Position numbers and translations under genes: made by a program. Below are positions 24,401-35,416 of a stretch of DNA of 64,000 bases, in pieces (positions within the stretch are counted from its first letter, which is position 1; each line of letters starts with the position of its first letter). Source of the stretch: Corylus avellana (Eukaryota > Streptophyta > Magnoliopsida > Fagales > Betulaceae); the NCBI RefSeq assembly GCF_901000735.1, contig NC_081541.1, positions 4,829,021-4,893,020 of the forward strand, read 5' to 3'. The notes beneath the pieces were generated by a model. The model was not told the origin of the DNA and searched no databases. It saw nothing but the letters and a program-made list of their open reading frames with translations.

Positions 24401-25394
24401 TATAGAAATGGACTGATCTGCTTGTAATTCAGATTATTAAAAAAAAAAAAAAAAAAATTGTAATTCTAGTATCTTTCAAAAAATATAATTGAAAAAGTAA
24501 AAGACAATATACTGCTTTGCATGTCCAAGAAGCACATATACTCCAAACAAAACCCCTGTTGTAGCCCATATCTTATGTGAAGATACATATTAAACATGCA
24601 TCCAACTTAATTTTTTTTTCACGAATACTGCATGGATACGGCTATGTATGGGAAAAAAATTGAATTTTCTTCAGGAAAAAAAGGGGCCGGGGTCTATTCA
24701 TGGAGGACAAAATGTACACCCATCATGTACTCCTAAAATTCTTATTGTTTGTTAAAAAAGAGTGAAAGGTTAAAATAATGTACAACACGAGAGGCAATGT
24801 TTTAGAAAGCTAGAGACCTCCAAAATTTAAAATCATTATAAATATCCTACAAAGCTAATCTAGGGTGTTTTTTTTTTTTTTTTTTTTTTTTTATTATTAT
24901 TTTTTTTTAACAATGATCGATCCAAAGACTACTAAACATTGTTGCTGCATCAAATTTGTGGAATATTTGTGGTATGTAACATTTCTCAATCAGATTTAAT
25001 CTCTTATTAACTCTACATGTTTGGATGACGACCCACATACAGCTGACCTAAACATATAATTGAATATTGGATGAACTCGCCAAGATCAAATATTACTATA
25101 TTTCATACATGTTTTGTAACCCAAAATACTAGCTTTTTTTTTTTTTTTTGGCCTATCTTGTTTCAATATGTTTCAAAAAAAAAAAGAAGAAGACAAATTG
25201 TGTTCTCTCGCGTGAAGAATGGTGTGAACTTTGGTGGCTTTTCTCTTTCTCTAACCCTTTGTTCCAACAACCAGGGAATTGCAAGTTGGGGTTTTGAAAC
25301 CAGAGAAAGATAATCCGGTTGGGCTTGCTAGCGTTTCAAATTAAGAATTCTCAGCGTTCAATCCACCAGTTTCCATAGTCTCCTCCGTCTCCAA
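24401..25394. other. Inserted block, left part, no gene recognised
   Basis: This stretch is absent from the paralogous flank near 14700. It has poly-A and poly-T tracts (24438-24455, 24868-24890, 25133-25149). Sequence at 25195-25390 is less AT-rich and could be a fragment of gene or 5'-UTR sequence on either strand, but no protein family was recognised. Confidence 0.45.
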
Positions 25395-25870
25395 TGTAGG
25401 GCCCCCACCCCAAATAACAAATAATATTTTTCACTTTTGGTTACTCAAACCAGACTTTATAGGAGGTCACCCATCCTGGTACTGCACTCGTATAAATTCG
25501 CTTAACTGTGAAGTTCTGATGGGCTCATAACGGTGTAATGATACATATAGGCACATTCTCATTCCCAAGCAATGTGGGACGTCACAATCATCTCCTCTTG
25601 AGAACCAGCGTCCCGCCATATCAGGTTGGATAATGGCTCTAATACCATTTGTAACACCTCACCCCAAATGACTTACAATATTGTTCATTTTTAGCTGCCT
25701 CAAACTAGACTTTATAGGATGCATCCTGGTATTGCTCTTGTATAAACTCGCGTAACTGTGGAGTTTTGATGGGCTCATAACCGTCACGACTTTAAAACAC
25801 GTTGTTGTCAAGAATGGTGTAACTATACATACAAGCACATTCTCATCCCCAGACGATGTGGAACATCACA
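25395..25870 (-). mobile_element. Cassandra-type TRIM retrotransposon carrying 5S-rRNA-like LTRs
   Basis: Two LTRs (about 25395-25588 and 25650-25870, minus-strand orientation) surround a tiny internal region. The internal region has a primer-binding-site-like sequence whose minus strand reads TGGTATTAGAGCCA. Each LTR contains the complement of a 5S rRNA segment: GGTCACCCATCCTGGTACTG and GAAGTTCTGATGGGCTCATA near 25463-25532, and a more diverged copy near 25710-25785. This matches the known Cassandra architecture. It encodes no protein and would depend on autonomous elements. The two LTRs differ clearly and flanking pentamers do not match, so the insertion is old. Confidence 0.87.
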
Positions 25871-26689
<819 letters not shown>

Positions 26690-28256
26690 ATTAAACTTTT
26701 GAATTGTGTAATGTCTCAATATACTATATTATGGGCTCACTAAAGTATCCATCACCCTAACACGATTGAGGTCCATTCCAAGGGCAGGATCCTAAATTTT
26801 GCTAAAATAAGAGTCTAGATAAACAAGTAGATTATCTGCGGTTAGAATGTTGGGCTGAAGCCCATTTGTAATAAATAGGTTAATATTCAGTTGGTTACAC
26901 AAGGTACGAGTTGTTTTGTAGTTTTTGTATAAATGGCCCAAATTAGGCCAACCAAAATTCTATTTTCTCTCTGATTTTTTCTTCGGAGATTGACAATCTC
27001 AAATCAGTCACCCATATCATCAGTTTTGTTCATATATACATTTTCACAAACAGCACTTACCATCAAATTACATTAGAAAATTATACAAAAATTAATAGAA
27101 AAGTCCTTTACACTAAATCTGTCTTACGCAAGCAAATTTATTCTCAGCGTAGATCGCATTTTAACCTTTTGAATGAATGATTTCACGTTGTTAAATAAAG
27201 TATATATAATATGACTCTTTAATTCTGTCTTACACAAAGAATTTTGTTTCCTTTTTTCTTATAACTTTGCGTCGAACGAGGGACTAGAATATTCCACTCA
27301 ACAAGTTGTGATTCTTTTTCCTCAAAAGAGGAGGAAAGAATCACAACTTTATTTAATAGACAATTAAGTAAAAAGAATCACAATTTTGAATTATTGTCGC
27401 TGAAATTGTTACTTTTATTAATGGTATATCATTATTTTATATTTTTTTTTAATAAAAAAGGCACGAGAAAGCAACTAACTATAGCTATTTTACCTGACTA
27501 TTAAGGGTAATGGTTCAATAACCCAAGGAAATTCTTAAGTGGTTAGGGCATGTAGTAGGACGTGGGTTCGAATCTCCGTAATGAAGAGTCCTCATATATG
27601 CTTGATTAGTATTAGCCACCTTAGATTTTCATTGATGCCCTGGTGGGCTAGGTCAAGCTATGATTGTCGGACTTGAAGGAAGACTTACGTTTCCTGCTGT
27701 CTAGGCCCATCCTGTGCAGCTTCTGACAAGTAAGTGCTACTATGGTCATACCCAAGTAGAATAGCCACAATTGGTCAGACCGACCCATCCTTTTTGCTTA
27801 AAAAAAAAAAAAAAAAAAAAAAAAAGTGATCAACCACGTACACCTATTTTGCCAAGAATCTTTTTTTCCCCGGAGGGGCCAAGCCAATGGTAGCGTCCCT
27901 GTTAAGTCATTCTCACTTGCTCTCTTTCTCTCGCTCTCTCAATTGTAGATCTCGATGCCAACGCATATATATATATATATATATATATAAATGAAGGTGT
28001 GGGCTAAAAAAAACAGAAAAAAAGAAAAAGAAGGTTGGTAAAGTAGCCAAAGGGTGACCGTAGTGGGAACCATGCACGCACAGCTTTTGCGCTATCTTTT
28101 TTCTTTTTGATTTCAAACCCCTCTAATTCTTCAGTCTGACATTATAATTGTAAGAACAATGTTGAAGATCACTCTCTATTTCTAAGATGATGAGAAAAAA
28201 ATAAAAATCTCTGATTGATTTGGGTTAAAAACCTACCTGGAGAGAAAGACAGAGAG
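26690..28256. repeat. Copy of the 14705-15886 promoter-side segment
   Basis: Collinear with the region upstream of the third DC1 copy, from TTAAACTTTTGAATTGTGTA to GAGAAAGACAGAGAGATGGA. It is interrupted by a SINE at about 27518-27825. The shared ATG context fixes the start of the fourth DC1 gene. Confidence 0.85.
27518..27825 (+). mobile_element. tRNA-derived SINE with poly-A tail
   Basis: The 5' part has box-A-like AAGTGGTTAGGGCATG and box-B-like GGGTTCGAATCTCC (27563-27576), spaced as in a tRNA-derived Pol III promoter. A unique body and a long A tail (about 27801-27825) follow. The paralogous site near 15520 lacks it, so it inserted after the tandem duplication. The exact left boundary is uncertain. 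Confidence 0.8.
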
Positions 28257-30301
28257 ATGGAGATTGTTGAGCATTTCAGTCACAATCATACGTTATCGCT
28301 GAATGAAAAGAAGGTAGAAAATTGGGTTAAATGCGACGGATGCAATGAATATTGCAATATTGGAGGTCGGATCTACAGTTGCAGTAAATCTGGTTGTAGG
28401 GTCAACCTGGAAGAATCATGCGCAAAGCTACCGCAGGAGTTGCACAACCCCCTTCTTCACCCACACCCTCTTTCCCTAGTACCGACACAATACGGCTACT
28501 TATACTGTTGTGCTTGTCGCAAAAGTTGCTGGGGCCGCGCCTTCCGCTGCTACGAGTGCAACGTCATCCTTGATGTTAAGTGCGCTTTTATAAGGCGAGC
28601 GATAGAAGAAGGGGAGGAGGAGGCAGTCGGTACACATCATTTTAGCCACCCTGAGCATCCATTGCTACTTTTCGAGAACATGCCTGCCCATCGCATTAAC
28701 TGCAGGGTATGTGGTCTATGGGGAAATTACTGCTCCGACCCGAAGACCTATGGTTGCCTCCCATGTGGCTTCTTTCTCCATCCGTCGTGTTTTAAGTTGC
28801 CGCAACAGATTTTCCATCCCTTTCATCCATACCACCTTCTCACCCTAAAACCCCCCCCAAAATGATATCCAGTACCGGGGCAATGCCTCCCATGTTGTTC
28901 GATGCAATGCCTGTCGCAATGATATCCAGTACCGGCAAAATGTCGCCTATGTTTGTGAGTGGGAGAATTGCAGATTTCGCTTGCACAGAGAATGCACTAG
29001 TGTGATAATGCCTGCCATAACATACCAAGGCCACGATCACCTTCTACAATTCAACCACAATATTAGAAAGAATAATCAGTTTTATAAACTCAACTGCAGC
29101 GCTTGCCATTCCATTTGTGAATCATATGGTTTCCGTTGTCTGTATTGTGATTTCAATCTCCATCATACGTGCGGTCCATTACCATATACCATTCAACACA
29201 AATCCCACGTTATACACCCCCTTATCCTTACAACTTCTCCCCTTGAAGATGAAGATGATTGCGAGCCGGACGAATTCTATTGTGATGCTTGTGAGGAACA
29301 AAGAGTAGACCCATTCTTACCCATTTATTATTGCAAGGAATGTCATTTTGTTGCTGAAATTTCTTGCGTCATCTCAGAGGTAATTAAGCTTTTTAATTCA
29401 AATACAGGTTTAATTGTGTCATTTAAAGTCAATAATTTTATATATCAAGATTTTCATTTTACAATTGTAGGTGGTATCATCGCTAAATGGGGAATATGGA
29501 GATGTAGAGTTGAGGAATCCTCTTGGACAGTTTGGTAAGGTTGTCACCAAAGACGTGGCAAAAGAGATTATGCAAAAGAAAGATCAAAAACAACTCGAGC
29601 CAACCTTAACTTGGGCCAATTATTTAGGTACTTTGAGTGAAGATGAGAAAAAGGAAAAGAATCTCTTAACGGATAGAATAAAGGAAACAATTAATGCCGA
29701 AAAGATAGAAGCTTATGACCATGAGGAAATTTTTTCTGACAAGGCTTATATACAATTCATGAAGTTTCTTAATCATTCTGGGTTCTCGAATGACAAGTTT
29801 CGTTATCCTTGGGATCTTTCTGATCATGAAAACAAAGAGGCCGTTGTCAATGTTAGGGATTACATGACTTCTCGTAAGTTAACTCCTATCTTAAACCACT
29901 TGCTTTCTAACCATGGGGATATTGGTGCCCAATCCACGTTAAGTACTCCTAAGTTCAAATCGCTTTATGTTTACATGCTATGTAAGTGTATAGATCACAT
30001 GAGAAACACCATGGTTGTAGATATCACTCACGATATACTTCTCGACTGGTGGACATGCTTGAAAATCTTGCAACTTGAAGGATTTCAAATTGATTTTGCC
30101 TTTGATCGTTTGAAGAGAGTCACACATGCTTATTTTGGTCTTTATGTAGAAAAGGAAGTTGACAATGCTCTTCATCAACTTGAGAAATGGACGAGGAAAG
30201 TCAAGCGCATAAAATCTGCAAAATCTAGTCTTATTGAGGAATGCTTGAGAGAAGCTTCAATACTGAAGAAAGGTAAAGTAGTTACATCTAGGCTACTATA
30301 G
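28257..30301 (+). CDS. DC1 domain protein with helical C-terminal domain; single frameshift as assembled
   Basis: Exon 1 is 28257-29379, a 91-bp GT-AG intron follows, and exon 2 is 29471-30301 (277 codons including the stop), fully open. Exon 1 opens at the conserved ATGGAGAT context and encodes DC1 modules equivalent to 1, 2, 3, 6, 7 and 8 of the intact gene. Modules 4 and 5 are missing: the chain jumps from HPSCF to LPQQIFHPFHPYH, consistent with a deletion between the repeated PQQI motifs. In the assembly a run of eight C at 28851-28858 throws the frame and a TGA follows at 28863-28865. With seven C the frame would continue through NDIQYRGNASHVVRCNAC to the splice donor. So this is either a working six-module gene with a homopolymer error or a very recent pseudogene. 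A duplicated motif AATGATATCCAGTACCGG (28861 and 28917) adds about 19 residues near the same point. Confidence 0.75.
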
Positions 30302-30530
30302 ATGCCAACAGTGTTAAACGTGTGTCTATTTTCATGCATGTATGTATGCTTATCTCTTTTGTATTAGTTTGTCTTATTTTATGCATCTTGAAGTTAGAGA
30401 ATGGTGGAATAGAGTAATTATTTATATTTTTTAGTTTGTTAATAATATATGTGTTCTAATTGGAATTGAATCACAATTACCAAAAAAAAATTAAAAAACT
30501 CAAATTAAAATCAAAATTAAAAAAAAAATC
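30302..30530. other. 3' flank of the fourth DC1 gene
   Basis: It contains the 3' flank CTACTATAGATG.CAACA shared by all copies, then AT-rich sequence running into a gap. Confidence 0.7.
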
Positions 30531-30630
30531 NNNNNNNNNNNNNNNNNNNNNNNNNNNNNNNNNNNNNNNNNNNNNNNNNNNNNNNNNNNNNNNNNNNNNN
30601 NNNNNNNNNNNNNNNNNNNNNNNNNNNNNN
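30531..30630. other. Assembly gap (100 N)
   Basis: Exactly 100 N flanked by low-complexity A-rich and TA-repeat sequence, probably an unresolved repeat. The left end of the next transposon may lie in it. Confidence 0.99.
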
Positions 30631-31703
30631 TATATATATATATATATAATCAGATATGTATATTTATAAATATAAACTAATATATATATTTTTATATTTA
30701 TTTTCTGACGTGCCAGGTGTCGCACGTCAGGAAATTATCTCGATTGGCCCCCTTTGGGCGGGATTTTGAACTTCTTTCCCTCTTTTTATTTCCCCCCTCA
30801 ACTTTTTCCCACTTATTATTTTTTATCTCTTCATTTTTTTTTCCCAACACATTCGATCTCTCTCCTGTCTCAATCTCCCTGCAACACTTTTTTTTTTCCC
30901 AGCTGCTTCTCGATCTGCAGTCTGCACGGCACCTCTGGAGGATGAAGAGAAACAAAAGGTGAAGGGGAAAAATTGAGAAGCATGCAGCAGATCGAAGAAA
31001 AAGAAAAGGAGAAGAGAAGAAGAAGAAAAAAAAAGAAAAAAAAAAAAAGGAGAAGAGAAGAAGAAGAAGAAGAAGAAGAGGAGAAGATCGATTTTGAAGA
31101 TTTTCTGGGTTTTTCAGATTGATTTTTTGAAGAGAGAGAGAGAAAAATGAGAGCTGGAGAAAATTTTCTTCAGATCACCATGGGAGCTGGGTTTTTCAGA
31201 GAAAAATGAGAGAAAAATGAGAGCTGGGTTTTTCAGAGAAAAATGAGAGCTGGGTTTTTCAGATCACCATGGTGCAGTGGTGCAGATCTGCACGTACGGC
31301 AGCGTGAGGGAGCTGCCGTGCGTGCAGAGGAATTCAAAAGAAAAAGAAAAAAAAATTTAATTAATTAATAATTAAAAATTCCAGAAAAAAATTAAAAAAA
31401 AAAGTATTTAATTTTTATTTAATTTTTTAATTTTCTGACGTGTTACCCACTCACACGTCAGGAAATTTTCTGACGTGGCATTTTTGACACGTCAGAAAAT
31501 TTCTGACGTGTCGAAAATGCAACGTCAGAAAAAATTTACTGACGTGTTGCCTAGTCACACGTCAGGAAATTTTTTTTCCTGACACCTACGTTTCTGACAC
31601 TCGACACGCGTCAGAAACGACCCGTCAGAAAAATTTTCTGACGTGTTGGACACTAGAACACGTCAGGAAACTCATGTCAGGAAAAAATGGTTTTTTTGTA
31701 GTG
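30631..31703. mobile_element. CACTA-like non-autonomous element with arrayed TGACGTG motifs
   Basis: The right end is TTTTTTTGTAGTG at 31691-31703, a CACTA-type terminus. The matching CACTACAAAAA end is not seen and may be in the gap. Subterminal zones (about 30706-30730 and 31433-31680) contain about a dozen alternating TTCTGACGTG and CACGTCAGAA words, the dense subterminal repeats expected of CACTA elements. The interior is CT- and GA-rich with purine tracts and a duplicated GAGAGCTGGGTTTTTCAGA unit at 31170-31265. No transposase is visible, and the open frames at 30698-30962 are compositional. Confidence 0.75.
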
Positions 31704-32480
31704 TTTACCTATTTCTATCAGCTTAAGCTTTTGAGATAATTGGTAGTTTAACATGGTATCAGAGCCTAGCCCAATTGGCTGTGGTCCATTGTCACCCATT
31801 GTCGCACATGTTGGCTTCGATGTCCTCCCGTCACACGTGAGGGGGCGTGTTGGAAGTCCCACATTACTTGGGTATTAAGGAGATGAGCCATTTATAAGGG
31901 TGAGAAAAAACCTTAACTCTTGAGCTAGCTTTTGGGTTGAGTTAGGCTCAAGACCCATTTCTAACAAGCATCTTGTTGATTGCATGTTTGTCATGGTATC
32001 AGAGCTTCATGGTATTGTTCTAATATCATGTTAAACTACCAATTATCTCAAAAGCTTAATCTGATAGGAATAGGTAAATTTAATCACTTAATCATTAGTT
32101 TAATACTTCCCCTCACGTGTGGGCTCAAACTCTCTTCTAATAGGTGAGATCCAACACGTGAAATATTTAATTTAAATGGGGGTGATTTGACGAAGTCAAT
32201 GTTCGATTTCAGGACCTTTGGCTCTGATACCATGCTAAACTACCATTCATCCCAAAAGCTTAATAGAGCCAAAGGTCCTGTGATCGAACCTTGACTCTGT
32301 CAATTCACCCTCAATTTCAATTAAATATAACACGTGTTTGGCCTTACCTATTAAAAGGAAGTTTGAGGCTTTGAGCTCACACGTAAGGGAGAATGTTAAA
32401 GTAATGGTTAAGTGATTAAATCTACATCTTCCTATCAACTTAAATTTTTGGGATAACTGGTAATTTAACAAAGAAAGACC
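31704..32480. mobile_element. Cluster of LTR-type non-autonomous relics
   Basis: Two TGGTATCAGAGC primer-binding-site-like motifs occur near 31755 and 31993, with a third in reverse near 32222. A short LTR-like segment runs TGTTGGAAGTCCCACATTAC to CATTTCTAACA (about 31848-31967) and has TG/CA ends. The outer segments at 31704-31750 and 32033-32080 are inverted copies of each other. A second inverted pair (GGACCTTTGGCTCT at about 32213 and AGAGCCAAAGGTCC at about 32265) lies further on. No coding capacity. This looks like nested or inverted TRIM-like insertions. Confidence 0.6.
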
Positions 32481-32485
32481 CCAAT

Positions 32486-32851
32486 AATAACTATAAGAAG
32501 CTTGAGAATGCATGATTAAGAAACTCCATGAAATGTGTAAGCCTTCCGCCTTGTCAGAAAACATTATAATTTTTCCATGGTCAGAAGCTTTTATCTTTTC
32601 AGCAGTAGTAGTAGTAGTTGTTTCCTTTATTCTATCTGCTATATATATACGCGATTCTTTTCCTTATTCTCGTCCTCACTCAAAGTAAAAAAAATCCTCC
32701 CAAATTAAAGTCGGCTTATTGAGTTGTTTTTGATCTTTCTTTTGCATCATCTCTTTTGCCGCGTCTTTTGTAATCACCTTAATTAGCAAACTGTCCAAGA
32801 GGATTCCTCAACTCTACATCTCCATATTCTCTATTTAGCCTTGATTTCACC
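32486..32851 (-). pseudogene. Inverted DC1 second-exon fragment
   Basis: On the minus strand it begins after a conserved acceptor (TTTGTAG) and follows exon 2 of the second DC1 gene, including its unusual GCTAATTAAGG insertion and the FSDKA region. It stops near the sequence encoding YYWGLS. It has its own TAG just after the acceptor and several tiny insertions (a TATATATATA tract, extra ACT triplets, a repeated AAGGC). It shares the second gene's frame-breaking insertion, so it was copied from an already broken exon 2, or the reverse. Confidence 0.85.
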
Positions 32852-33054
32852 TACAAATTAACCACGAGACTTCGAGTTTAGATCAGCATGAAGCAATTGT
32901 AAAATGAAAAATCTTAGATATATAAAATTATTGAACCAAGCCCAAATGAAGTCAAATGACACTAACCTGCATGTATTTGTATTTAAAAACAAAAACAAAG
33001 GAAATTAAAGTGCTACTCATATATATATATATGAATCATACAAATCTTTCATAT
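32852..33054 (-). repeat. Inverted copy of DC1 intron sequence
   Basis: The reverse complement of 13292-13487, the 3' end of the enlarged intron. It keeps the acceptor context and the sequence abutting the CACTA-like terminus. Confidence 0.85.
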
Positions 33055-33877
33055 CACTACAAAAAGTTTGGTGTTTAATGACTCACAAATAATGACGTTT
33101 TTGGCCCAAAAAACGTCATTATTTGTCTAGTGATGTTCAAATAGTGTCTTTTTCAAAATGACAAAAAGTGCATAGACTAGAAAATGGACTAGTGTGTTTG
33201 AACAGTGAAAACGACACTATTTGGTGCCATTTTCAGCAAAACGACACCTTTTAGAAGGTGCCATTTTGCACTATTCAAATGTCACTACCTTTTAAAAAAT
33301 TATAAAAAAATAATTTTTACCAAAATAATATTTATAATAAATATTTAAATGTTTTCAAATAAAATTTAAATTAAAAAAAAATTAGAGGGGTGGCTACTGG
33401 TGGGGGTGGAGGGTGGCTCGTGAGCCACCCGCGGCCACCTCTGCGCGAGTCACCCCTTCCCCCAGGTGTGGGACCGGCAGCCACTTGTGTTTATATATAT
33501 ATAAGTTTTATGTGTGTTGGGTGAAAGTATAAATTTTTTTGAAATTTTTGAGTGTGTGGTTGTTTTAAATGCAAATTTTTGACTCCAATATTTTCAAATT
33601 TTGATATATTTTACTGTTCATGGGCCACGTACGTGAATAGTAGTTACTATTTATGCACCACTAATTGCACATGATTAGTGACTCATGAATAGTAACACTA
33701 TTTAAACATCATTATTTATAAAAATAATGACATTTAAATAGTTAAAAAGTCGCAATTTAGTGACATTTATGCACTTAAAAAATTTCCACAAACATTTGAA
33801 TAGCGGCATTTTTAAAAAATGTTACTAAATTGCGACTTTTTAATTGTTCAAACGTTACTATTTATATTTTTGTAGTG
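33055..33877. mobile_element. Complete CACTA-like non-autonomous element
   Basis: The element has 11-bp terminal inverted repeats CACTACAAAAA and TTTTTGTAGTG, and it is flanked by TAT at 33052-33054 and TAT at 33878-33880, the 3-bp duplication expected of CACTA elements. Its 823 bp include a near-palindromic TGACGTTTTTGGCCC / AAAAAACGTCA hairpin at 33091-33119, AACGACACTATTTGG subterminal words and a GC-rich GGTGGCTC/GAGCCACC patch near 33390-33480. No open frame of note. Confidence 0.9.
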
Positions 33878-34645
33878 TATATACCTACTCCAACCTTGCC
33901 TCCCGTCCAACAGTAAAGAAAGACGAATTATGACCATGGGATATACAAAATTGATTTAGTAACTACTTTGGTTGCTCAATATTTTCGGCAATTCACCATA
34001 TTAACTTTGAAATCATCAACAATTAATATATAAGATTTGATATATGAGCTTGCTTACGTTATGTACCTTTGAGATGACGCAAGAAATTTCAAAAACAAGA
34101 AATTTCGATTTGATCAATGGCACTCCCGGCTGTGGTGTCGTTAGCGATGTTTGGCTTGGGCCGCAGCATCTTGGGCGTGGGCTGTAAGCGGTGGTTGTGG
34201 GTGGTGGCCATGGGCAGTGGCTGTGAAGGGAGTTTTTTTTTTTTTTTTTTTTTTTTTAAGTTAAAGAATGGTATATATATATTGTGTTTTGCTAATATAT
34301 ATTTTTCTTGTTCCAGGATGATATGTCAACCTCTCATTGGTGGCACAAAAGCCTTAGTTTGTGTCAAGATCACATATAAGCTACTCTCTTTCGAAAAAAG
34401 AGGAGTTAAGATCCTCTCCATTTCACTTGAGATGGAGATAAGCCATTTTATGTTCAAAATTTTATTTTGTTGCATCTAATGTCATGTAATGAATATATTA
34501 CTACATCATTCAGATGCAAGAAAATAAAACAAAACGGCTTGTGAAATGGAGAGGATCATATTTCTGCTGTCTTTGGGCTTTCAAATGATGCTCTTTTCCA
34601 TTTTAAGAAGAGATCTCTCAAGCCCTAAAGCGGTTCCTAACTAAC
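33878..34645. other. Intergenic sequence
   Basis: No gene is supported. An open frame at 34117-34479 runs through a poly-T tract (34229-34257) and matches nothing I recognise. GATCCTCTCCATTTCAC near 34410 and GTGAAATGGAGAGGATC near 34540 are inverted repeats, perhaps ends of a small MITE. Confidence 0.5.
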
Positions 34646-35409
34646 TGTTGGGCATACCCAATGTACATATGTGCATAATTATCTAGATATATTGAGTTGA
34701 AACAAGCAATCATCAAGAGGAATAATAACTTATGAACCTCATGAAAGTCTGTATGAGAATATCTTATATTGTAAACTGCTATGTTTAAATTTTAAAACTT
34801 AAGATAAATGAACTTTGAGAAGATCAGTTGTGCCTGAAATGGCAAATGAACATGATAAAAGAAACTCATGAATGTATGAATAAGAGGACAATAAATCTTG
34901 ATTTATCACTTGTTCTGAAAATGAATAGAGAGGATATATGTGCAGAAGTTCAAGATGAAGAAGATTATTGAAGAAGAGGATGAATAATATATAGGTATTT
35001 TATTTCTCTTAATCAGATGAAAAATGAACAAAAAAAAAAAGGAGACACATGCATATAGATGTGTAGAAGACAGAGATTGTATGCACTATTGTGTTGTTGA
35101 GTATGACTTCTAAATTGCACAAATCTAAACTATTCTTGTTAAGAAATATAACTTGGAACAAGATTGAACAAAGACATGAAAAGAGAATGAATTCTCATAT
35201 ATAATTCTGCATCTTTGAGCTATGTTTTATAGTACATTAAGGGGGACAAAATCCCATAAACTATGGACTAAGAAAAGGAAAATACAATTCAAATATAAAA
35301 TCTAATAATGACATACAGGTGTGCTTCTATATACATGGGAACTAATTAAGAGAAATAAATGGTAGATAATCAAGGGAGGAATTTCAAGGAATCAAATCAT
35401 ATCTCAATA
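34646..35409 (-). mobile_element. Tentative 3' LTR of the copia element
   Basis: On the minus strand a polypurine-tract-like TTGAGGGGGAGT ends at about 35410. The LTR would begin TATTGAGA and could end CCCAACA at 34646, giving TGTTG/CAACA-style ends with one substitution. A TATAAA on the minus strand near 35225 suits an LTR promoter. The 5' LTR, needed to prove the ends, is not in the window. Confidence 0.4.
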
Positions 35410-35416
35410 CTCCCCC

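Noticed and set aside
25463..25532. A 5S rRNA gene
   Set aside because: Only part of 5S is present, it is diverged, and it lies inside paired LTRs of a Cassandra-type element.
27541..27590. A possible tRNA gene from the box-B-like GGTTCGAATC
   Set aside because: No acceptor-stem pairing or full cloverleaf; the long body and poly-A tail identify a SINE.
30698..30962. Open frames in both directions
   Set aside because: They are produced by CT- and GA-rich tracts inside a CACTA-like element.
34117..34479. A 120-codon frame
   Set aside because: It crosses a long T run read as poly-Phe and shows no family resemblance.
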